Positions 1 through 5,092 of a stretch of 7,480 bases of DNA are shown here, one piece after another; within the stretch, counting starts at the first letter, position 1; each line of letters begins with the position of its first letter. The notes under the pieces are model-generated. The model saw nothing but the letters and a program-made list of their open reading frames with translations, had not been told where the DNA came from and made no database searches. Location of the stretch: positions 1-7,480 of the forward strand of contig MERE01000148.1 in the NCBI GenBank assembly GCA_001771975.1. Reading direction: 5' to 3'. Both the position numbers and the translations under genes were made by a program. The stretch comes from Betaproteobacteria bacterium RIFCSPLOWO2_02_FULL_68_150 (GTDB taxonomy: Bacteria > Pseudomonadota > Gammaproteobacteria > Burkholderiales > SG8-39).

Positions 1-59
1 AGACCGGCGCGCGTTCGCGCGAGACGCTGCGCCCGCGCGAGCGCGGGGAGCGGCAGTGA
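1..59 (+). CDS. hflK: HflK C-terminal end (partial, 5' end outside window)
   Basis: Reading from base 3, the frame gives 18 residues, TGARSRETLRPRERGERQ, followed by TGA at 57-59. The arginine-rich hydrophilic tail and the position directly before hflC fit the C-terminus of HflK, the SPFH-family partner of HflC in the inner-membrane complex that modulates the FtsH protease. The stop overlaps the GTG start of hflC (GTGA, 56-59), which indicates translational coupling. The identification rests on gene order and tail character, because the SPFH domain itself lies outside the window. Confidence 0.75.
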   Translation, partial: TGARSRETLRPRERGERQ

Positions 60-940
60 AGGCCCTCGGCCCCCTCCTGGCCGCGGTGGTCGCGCTGGCG
101 CTGCTCGCGAGCGGCTCGCTGTTCACCGTCGACCAGCGGCAGCACGCGATCGTGTTCCAGCTCGGCGAGGTGAAGGACGTGATCACCAAGCCGGGACTCA
201 ACTTCAAGTGGCCGCTGATCCAGAACGTGCGCTATTTCGACATGCGCATCCTCACTTTCGAGGACGCCGAGCCGCTGCGCTTCATCACCTCCGAGAAAAA
301 ACCGGTACTGGTGGATTCGTTCGTCAAGTGGCGCATCGTCGACGTGAAGGAGTACTTCGTCTCGGTGCAGGGCGACGAGCTGCGCGCCGCGACGCGGCTC
401 AAGCAGACCATCTCCGACGGCCTGCAGGCGGAATTCGGCAAGCGCACCGTGCACGACGTGGTCTCCGGCGAACGCGACAAGATCATGGAGCTGATGCGCG
501 ACAAGGCCGACCAGGACCTGCGCCGCATCGGCGTCGAAATCATCGACGTGCGGCTGAAGCGCGTCGACCTGCCGCAGGAAGTGAGCGAATCGGTGTACGG
601 CCGGATGCAGGCCGAGAGGAAGCGCATCGCCAACGAGCAGCGCTCGACCGGCGCGGCGGAAGCCGAGCGCGTGCGGGCGGATGCCGACCGGCAGCGTGAA
701 GTGATCCTCGCCGAAGCCTACCGCGACGCGCAGCGCGCCCGGGGCGAAGGCGACGCCAAGGCGGCTGCGACCTACGCCCAGGCATTCCAGCAGAACGCCG
801 AGTTCTATTCCTTCTATCGCAGCATGGAAGCCTACCGCTCGAGTTTCCGCGGCAAGTCCGACCTGCTGCTGCTCGAGCCGAATTCGGACTTCTTCCGCTA
901 TCTCAAGGACGCCGCGGGCAGGCCGGTCGGCAAGAAGTGA
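56..940 (+). CDS. hflC: HflC, SPFH-domain modulator of FtsH protease
   Basis: This 294-residue protein matches HflC in length and sequence. An N-terminal membrane anchor (about residues 4-23) leads into VDQRQHAIVFQLGEV, the typical opening of the HflC SPFH (band 7/stomatin) domain, which runs to about residue 190. An Ala/Glu/Arg-rich coiled-coil stretch (about 185-240) follows, then a conserved C-terminal part (FYRSMEAYRSSF, about 253-264, then LLLEPNSDFFRYL). In the family, HflC pairs with HflK in a large periplasm-facing complex around the membrane AAA protease FtsH and restrains its activity on membrane proteins. The GTG start at 56 has a good Shine-Dalgarno (GGGGAG, 45-50) five bases upstream and overlaps the hflK stop. 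The next gene begins six bases after the stop, so both belong to one operon. Confidence 0.96.
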   Translation: MKALGPLLAAVVALALLASGSLFTVDQRQHAIVFQLGEVKDVITKPGLNFKWPLIQNVRYFDMRILTFEDAEPLRFITSEKKPVLVDSFVKWRIVDVKEYFVSVQGDELRAATRLKQTISDGLQAEFGKRTVHDVVSGERDKIMELMRDKADQDLRRIGVEIIDVRLKRVDLPQEVSESVYGRMQAERKRIANEQRSTGAAEAERVRADADRQREVILAEAYRDAQRARGEGDAKAAATYAQAFQQNAEFYSFYRSMEAYRSSFRGKSDLLLLEPNSDFFRYLKDAAGRPVGKK

Positions 941-946
941 TGCGCG

Positions 947-1135
947 ATGGGCACGACATTCCTGATGGCGTTCGCCCTGATGCTGATCGTCGAGGGCCTG
1001 CTGCCGTTCCTCGCGCCTAAGGCCTGGCGCGAGACTTTCCGCCGCATCATGCTGCTGAAGGACGGCCAGATCCGCTTCTTCGGCCTGACCTCGATGCTGG
1101 TCGGCGTGCTGCTGCTGTTCCTGGCGCGCGGCTGA
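947..1135 (+). CDS. yjeT: YjeT-like small inner-membrane protein (DUF2065)
   Basis: This 62-residue protein consists almost entirely of two hydrophobic helices (about residues 3-23 and 42-60). They are joined by a short charged loop, KAWRETFRRIMLLKDGQIRF, with the pattern of the DUF2065/YjeT family. Family members are about 60 residues long and commonly lie directly after hflC, as in E. coli. The molecular role is unknown; the position suggests, by inference only, a link to the HflKC-FtsH membrane complex. The ATG at 947 lies six bases after the hflC stop, with a weak GAAG-type ribosome site inside the hflC end. hisZ follows 11 bases after the stop, so the gene is embedded in the operon. Confidence 0.9.
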   Translation: MGTTFLMAFALMLIVEGLLPFLAPKAWRETFRRIMLLKDGQIRFFGLTSMLVGVLLLFLARG

Positions 1136-1146
1136 CGGGGCCGATC

Positions 1147-2130
1147 ATGCGCTGGCTGCTGCCCGAGCACATCGACGACATCCTGCCCGGCGAGGCAGCG
1201 AAGATCGAGGCGCTGCGGCGCGCGATCCTCGACCGCTTCGCAGCGCGCGGCTACGAACTGGTGATGCCGCCGCTGCTCGAATACCTCGAATCGCTGCTCA
1301 CCGGCACCGGGCACGATCTGGATCTGCGCACCTTCAAGCTGGTGGACCAGCTCTCGGGACGCATGATGGGCGTGCGCGCCGACATCACGCCGCAGGTGGC
1401 GCGCATCGACGCGCACCTGCTCAACCGGCCCGGCGTGACGCGCCTGTGCTACTGCGGCAGCGTGCTGCATGCGCGGCCCGCCAGCGTGGCGGCGACGCGC
1501 GAGCCGATCCAGATCGGGGCCGAGATCTACGGCGACGCCGGGGTCGCGAGCGACCTCGAGATCCTGCGCCTCGCGTGCTCGGTGCTGAAGCTCGCGCGCG
1601 TGCGGGGCGCGCGCGTCGACATCGGCCACGTGGCGGTGTTCCGCTCGCTGGTGCGCGCCGCCCGGCTGGGCGCCGAGCCGGAGGCGGAGCTGTTCGAGGC
1701 GCTGCAGAAAAAGGACGTCCCGGCGCTGGAGGGCCTGACGCGCGGCCTGAAGAAGCAGACGCGCGACGCGCTGCTGCTGCTGCCCGAGCTGTATGGCGGC
1801 GCCGAAGTGCTCGCGCGCGCCGCGCGACGGCTGCCGAAGCTGCCCGCGCTGGGCCGCGCGCTGGCCACGCTCCGGCGCCTCGCCGCGGCGTGCGCCATTC
1901 CGGCGAGCTTCGATCTCGCCGAACTGCGCGGCTACCACTACCACTCCGGCGTCGTGTTCGATGCCTATTGCGACGGCGTGGCGGGTCCGGTCGCGCGTGG
2001 CGGCCGCTACGACGACGTCGGCAAGGCTTTCGGCCGCTCGCGGCCGGCGACGGGATTCTCGATCGATCTGCGCGAGCTGGCCGCCGCCGGCGCGCTGCCG
2101 CCGTGGCGCGTGAAGCGGAAGAACAGATGA
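1147..2130 (+). CDS. hisZ: HisZ, ATP phosphoribosyltransferase regulatory subunit (short C-terminus)
   Basis: HisZ is a paralogue of the histidyl-tRNA synthetase catalytic domain that does not aminoacylate tRNA. It binds short-form HisG, enables the first step of histidine synthesis (ATP + PRPP) and mediates histidine feedback. The class II fold is visible: the N-terminal LLPEHIDDILPGEA and PPLLEYLESLLTGTG (41-55), RADITPQVARIDAHLLNR (77-94), motif 2 region around 104-129 (CGSVLHARP..TREPIQIGAEIYG), the HisRS-like RGYHYHSGVVFDAY (261-274) and motif 3 ARGGRYDDVGKAFGRSRPATGFS (283-305). The ATG at 1147 has GGGG (1137-1140) six bases upstream. The protein is 327 residues, whereas betaproteobacterial homologues as I remember them are about 380; here the conserved core ends near residue 311 and is followed by only AAAGALPPWRVKRKNR. 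HisRS itself is unlikely, because the protein lacks an anticodon-binding domain and sits in the hflC-purA context. Confidence 0.93.
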   Translation: MRWLLPEHIDDILPGEAAKIEALRRAILDRFAARGYELVMPPLLEYLESLLTGTGHDLDLRTFKLVDQLSGRMMGVRADITPQVARIDAHLLNRPGVTRLCYCGSVLHARPASVAATREPIQIGAEIYGDAGVASDLEILRLACSVLKLARVRGARVDIGHVAVFRSLVRAARLGAEPEAELFEALQKKDVPALEGLTRGLKKQTRDALLLLPELYGGAEVLARAARRLPKLPALGRALATLRRLAAACAIPASFDLAELRGYHYHSGVVFDAYCDGVAGPVARGGRYDDVGKAFGRSRPATGFSIDLRELAAAGALPPWRVKRKNR

Positions 2131-2178
2131 TTCGGTGTGGCGCGAATCGGACGAGTGGGCGTATTTTGCCTCTAGCGG

Positions 2179-2212
2179 CCTGCCGACCTCGCGCAGTTGC
2201 GAGGTCGGCAGG
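2179..2212. repeat. Perfect 14-bp inverted repeat (stem-loop) in hisZ-purA spacer
   Basis: Bases 2179-2192 (CCTGCCGACCTCGC) and 2199-2212 (GCGAGGTCGGCAGG) are exact reverse complements, separated by the 6-base loop GCAGTT. The stem is very GC-rich and should be stable in RNA. No T-run follows on either strand: downstream on plus is GATCGGTAA, and on minus CGCTAGAGG. It is therefore not a textbook intrinsic terminator. It could act as a leaky terminator, an mRNA 3'-end or processing element between the hisZ and purA segments, or a protein-binding palindrome. It lies 54 bases before the purA GTG. Confidence 0.85.
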
Positions 2213-2266
2213 GATCGGTAAACGCCAACCCCGCGTCGACGTCGCCACTGGCAGGATGAATTCCAG

Positions 2267-3574
2267 GTGACCGGAAAATCCACCGCACGCAACGTCGTCG
2301 TCATCGGCACGCAGTGGGGCGACGAGGGCAAGGGCAAGGTGGTCGACTGGCTGACCGACCATGCGCAGGGCGTGGTGCGTTTCCAGGGCGGCCACAACGC
2401 CGGCCACACTTTGGTGATCGGCGGCAAGAAGACCGTGCTGCACCTGATTCCGTCGGGCATCCTGCGCGGCAACGTCGATTGCTTCATCGGCAACGGCGTG
2501 GTGCTGTCGCCGCAGGCGCTGATCGAGGAGATGGACGAACTCGAGCGCGCCGGCGTCGAGGTGGCGTGCCACCTGCGGATTTCGGAGGCCTGCCCGCTGA
2601 TCCTGCCGTATCACGTCGCGCTCGACCAGGCGCGCGAGGTCTCCAAGGGCGAGCACAAGCTCGGCACCACCGGCCGCGGCATCGGCCCCGCCTACGAGGA
2701 CAAGGTGGCACGCCGTGCCATCCGCCTCCAGGACCTGCTCAATCCGGTGCGCTTCGAGGAGAAACTCGCGGTGCTGCTCGAATTCCACAATTTCGTGCTC
2801 ACCAGGTACCACCGCAGGCCCGCAGTGGATTTCCGGCAGACGCTCGATGGCGCGCTCGCGCTCGCGCCGCGTCTGGCGCCGCTCGTGGCGGACGTGCCGC
2901 GCGCGCTCTATGAAGCGAACCGCGCCGGCAAGAATCTGCTGTTCGAGGGAGCGCAGGGCAGCCTGCTCGACATCGATCACGGCACCTATCCGTACGTGAC
3001 CTCGTCGAACTGCGTGGCCGGGGCGGCTGCCGCGGGCGCGGGCGTTGGCCCGCAACAGCTGCACTACGTGGTCGGCATTACCAAGGCCTACACCACGCGC
3101 GTTGGCGGCGGGCCGTTCCCGACCGAGCTGGTCGACGACGTCGGCGAGCGCCTGCGCCAGCGCGGGCGCGAGTTCGGCGCCACCACGGGCCGGCCGCGGC
3201 GCACCGGCTGGTTCGACGCCGCGGCGCTCAAGCGCTCGATCCAGCTGAACGGTGTCTCCGGGCTGTGCATCACCAAGCTCGACGTGCTCGACGGCGCCGA
3301 ACTGGTGAAGCTCTGCGTCGGCTACGAGGTGGACGGCCAGCTGAGCGACATCCTGCCGGTCGGCGCCGAGGAATTGGCGCGCTGCGCGCCGGTGTACGAG
3401 GAAATGCCCGGCTGGCAGGAAAGCACGGTGGGCGTGCGCGAACACGACCAGTTGCCGCGCGCGGCACGCGAATACCTCGCACGCATCGAAGCGCTCTGCG
3501 GCGTGCCGATCGACCTCATCTCCACCGGCCCCGATCGCGACGAGACGATCGTGCTGCGGCACCCGTTTCGCTGA
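2267..3574 (+). CDS. purA: Adenylosuccinate synthetase PurA
   Basis: PurA catalyses GTP-dependent joining of IMP and aspartate to form adenylosuccinate, the first committed step to AMP in the cytoplasm. At 435 residues it has the normal family length. Visible signatures are GTQWGDEGKGKVVD (14-27) with catalytic Asp19, GGHNAGHT (41-48) with catalytic His47, the IMP-binding GTTGRGIGPAY (133-143), Arg149, FEGAQG (226-231), GITKAYTTRVGGGPFPTE (from 270), the nucleotide-recognition ITKLDVLDG (335-343) and STGPDRDE (419-426). Residue equivalences to E. coli Asp13 and His41 follow from an offset of six. The GTG at 2267 is the likely start, with AGGA (2253-2256) about ten bases upstream. An ATG at 2256 is in another frame and stops after four codons. 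The 136-base gap from hisZ holds a stem-loop, so purA may have partly separate expression. Confidence 0.97.
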   Translation: MTGKSTARNVVVIGTQWGDEGKGKVVDWLTDHAQGVVRFQGGHNAGHTLVIGGKKTVLHLIPSGILRGNVDCFIGNGVVLSPQALIEEMDELERAGVEVACHLRISEACPLILPYHVALDQAREVSKGEHKLGTTGRGIGPAYEDKVARRAIRLQDLLNPVRFEEKLAVLLEFHNFVLTRYHRRPAVDFRQTLDGALALAPRLAPLVADVPRALYEANRAGKNLLFEGAQGSLLDIDHGTYPYVTSSNCVAGAAAAGAGVGPQQLHYVVGITKAYTTRVGGGPFPTELVDDVGERLRQRGREFGATTGRPRRTGWFDAAALKRSIQLNGVSGLCITKLDVLDGAELVKLCVGYEVDGQLSDILPVGAEELARCAPVYEEMPGWQESTVGVREHDQLPRAAREYLARIEALCGVPIDLISTGPDRDETIVLRHPFR

Positions 3575-3676
3575 TTTCAGGGCGGATGCGGCGGCGCGCA
3601 CCTCAGCATCGCTCGCGCGCGCGGCTGGTCCAGCATCGGTCCCGCCAGGTCTACGGCCGGTCTTCGCGGTAAAGTG

Positions 3677-4879
3677 ATGTCCGTGCCGCTCGACATCGCT
3701 ACCGCCTACCTGATCGGCGCCCTCGTGAGCGCGCTGCTCGCCGGGGCGATTTTCTCGAGTGGCGGACTCGCCAGCCGCCACGACGGGCTGGAGAGCGTGG
3801 TGTATGCCACGCTGGCGCTGGCAGCCGGCCTTCTCGCGCTGGGGCTGAGCGGACGGGGCGGCACCGGGTGGGCAGAGGGGTTAGGCGTCTCGCTTGTCGC
3901 ACTGGGTGCGCTGCTGTTCCGCTTCGCCATGGACCAGCTGCAGCGGCAACCCGAGCGTGCACGCGTGCCGTTGTTCGTTCTTGGCGCGGCGCTGCTCGCC
4001 GAGTGGGGCAGTATCGTCGGTGGCACGCCCGTGGAGGTGCGCGCCGCGGTGGGCGCGTTCAGCATGGCGGTCGTCCTCCTGCTGCCCGTTCCGTCCTTGT
4101 TCAGGAAGCAGGAGCCCGGTTCGGGATACGCCCATCAGTTCGCGTTGGTGATGTTCATGGTTGCTGCTGCCGCGTCCTTCACGCGCGGCGTGGCGATCGC
4201 TGCGGGCACGGCGCCCGCCGCGCTGACGAACGCCTCGCAGGTGAACACGTTGCTTGCGCTCGCCCTGCCAGGCGCGGTCGCGGCAGGCGCGTTTTCCTTC
4301 CTCATCATGCTGCGCCAGCACGAACTGGCGACGCTTGCGATGCTCGATGGCTTGACCGGCATCCTCAATCGGCCCGCCCTGCATGACCAGATGGAGGGCG
4401 TCCTCCACCTGGCGCGGCGCCGCGGATTTGCCTGCAGCGTGCTGCTCGCCGATCTGGACCGCTTCAGCCAGCTCAATGTCGAACAGGGCCATCGCGGGGG
4501 AGACGAGGTGTTGCGCCATTTCGTGGCGCTCGCGCGCGGCGTGGTGCGCCGCGAGGACGTGATCGGCCGCTATGGCGGCGAGCAGTTCGCGATGCTGCTG
4601 TTCGCGACTCCCGCGGCCGGTGGGCTGGCGCTCGCGCGGCGCCTGCGCACGGCGCTGGCCTCGAAGCCGCCGCGCGTTCGCGGGCTCGGCATTGCGCTCA
4701 CGGCAAGCTATGGGGTCGCCGAATCACGTCCGGGCGCTGAACTCGAGGCGACCGAGCTGCTGCGTCGCGCCGACGCTGCGCTGATGGAAGCGAAGGCGCG
4801 CGGGCGCGACTGCGTGGTGAACTTCGACGAGATCACGGCTCAGCCCGCTGATGTCAAACGCGGCCATTCCATCTCTTAG
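3677..4879 (+). CDS. Membrane-anchored GGDEF-domain protein (probable diguanylate cyclase, GGEQF signature)
   Basis: The first half (to about residue 213) is strongly hydrophobic, with six or seven predicted membrane helices (roughly 7-27, 40-57, 67-85, 96-115, 121-142, 154-177, 189-212); I do not recognise a named sensor domain in it. A C-terminal GGDEF domain begins at LDGLTGILNR (about 223-232). It contains the metal-site strand LADLDRF (Asp259, Asp261), guanine-contact Asn267 and Asp276 (GHRGGDEVL), a product-inhibition I-site RxxD at 291-294 (RRED), and the active-site loop RYGGEQF (298-304). Canonical enzymes have GG(D/E)EF, so Gln303 replaces the second acidic residue, and Val268 replaces the Asp of the usual IND. 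GGDEF enzymes make cyclic di-GMP from two GTP; activity here is probable but not certain. The ATG at 3677 directly follows an in-frame GTG (3674); no clear Shine-Dalgarno favours either. The gene stands about 100 bases from purA, where E. coli carries nsrR. Confidence 0.9.
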   Translation: MSVPLDIATAYLIGALVSALLAGAIFSSGGLASRHDGLESVVYATLALAAGLLALGLSGRGGTGWAEGLGVSLVALGALLFRFAMDQLQRQPERARVPLFVLGAALLAEWGSIVGGTPVEVRAAVGAFSMAVVLLLPVPSLFRKQEPGSGYAHQFALVMFMVAAAASFTRGVAIAAGTAPAALTNASQVNTLLALALPGAVAAGAFSFLIMLRQHELATLAMLDGLTGILNRPALHDQMEGVLHLARRRGFACSVLLADLDRFSQLNVEQGHRGGDEVLRHFVALARGVVRREDVIGRYGGEQFAMLLFATPAAGGLALARRLRTALASKPPRVRGLGIALTASYGVAESRPGAELEATELLRRADAALMEAKARGRDCVVNFDEITAQPADVKRGHSIS

Positions 4880-4965
4880 TCATGGCATGGGCGCCGCGTT
4901 ACGGCTGGAGGTTCAGCGTTTGGGCCGTCGCCGCGGCGTCGCTGCTGGCGCGCGTGCCGAGACTC

Positions 4966-5052
4966 TGGTGCCGAGGAAGGGACTCGAACCCCCACAGTGT
5001 TGCCACCGCATGGACCTGAACCATGTGCGTCTACCAATTCCGCCACCTCGGC
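4966..5052 (-). tRNA. leuT-type tRNA-Leu(CAG): tRNA-Leu (anticodon CAG), CCA encoded
   Basis: Read on the minus strand, the gene starts with acceptor GCCGAGG (5052-5046), then TGGCGGAATTGGTAGACGCA (D-arm typical of tRNA-Leu). The anticodon stem CATGG/CCATG (5025-5021 and 5013-5009) encloses the loop TTCAGGT with anticodon CAG at 5018-5016, which reads CUG. A long class II variable arm follows, then T-loop TTCGAGT, acceptor 3' strand CCTCGGC, discriminator A (4969) and an encoded CCA (4968-4966). The long variable arm and discriminator A support leucine identity. The T-stem GGGGG/CCCTT includes two G-U pairs at its outer end, which is slightly weak but acceptable. The gene is antisense to the surrounding operon and diverges from rnr, with its own promoter just upstream. 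Confidence 0.97.
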
Positions 5053-5063
5053 AGCGGACGCGA

Positions 5064-5092
5064 ATTCTAGAGATTGACTTCTGACGTGTCAA
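5064..5092 (-). promoter_or_regulatory. Sigma-70 promoter for tRNA-Leu
   Basis: On the minus strand, a perfect -35 box TTGACA (5092-5087) is followed after exactly 17 bases by TAGAAT (5069-5064), five of six matches to the -10 consensus. The 11 bases from there to the mature tRNA 5' end (TCGCGTCCGCT) are GC-rich, as in discriminators of stringently controlled stable-RNA promoters. Transcription should start near 5056-5058, leaving a leader of only a few bases for RNase P. The element is an AT-rich island in GC-rich DNA. Its -35 box overlaps the proposed rnr start codon (GTG 5086-5088) on the other strand. Confidence 0.85.

Noticed and set aside
2179..2212. The hisZ-purA hairpin called as a Rho-independent terminator
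   Set aside because: No U-tract follows the stem on either strand, so I recorded it as an inverted repeat instead.
898..2493. A 531-residue minus-strand open frame across yjeT, hisZ and the purA start
   Set aside because: It overlaps three well-supported plus-strand genes and their spacers and has no recognisable motifs.
3575..3676. A promoter or regulatory site ahead of the GGDEF gene
   Set aside because: The spacer is GC-rich, has no recognisable -35/-10 pair, and its short CAGCATCG repeats (two copies) are within chance expectation.
1421..3781. A 786-residue open frame on the minus strand antisense to hisZ and purA
   Set aside because: Its composition is Arg/Ala/His-rich low-complexity translation typical of GC-rich shadow frames, and both plus-strand genes opposite it are unmistakable conserved enzymes.
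4880..4965. A terminator for the minus-strand tRNA or for the GGDEF gene
   Set aside because: Only a short CGCCGCGGCG self-complementary stretch is visible, without a T-run on either strand; nothing supports a terminator call.
4954..4975. Direct repeat GTGCCGAG (4954-4961 and 4968-4975) at the tRNA-Leu 3' end, as a possible attachment-site duplication
   Set aside because: Only 8 bases long and 14 bases apart, with no integrase or foreign DNA between the copies; too short to support an integration event.
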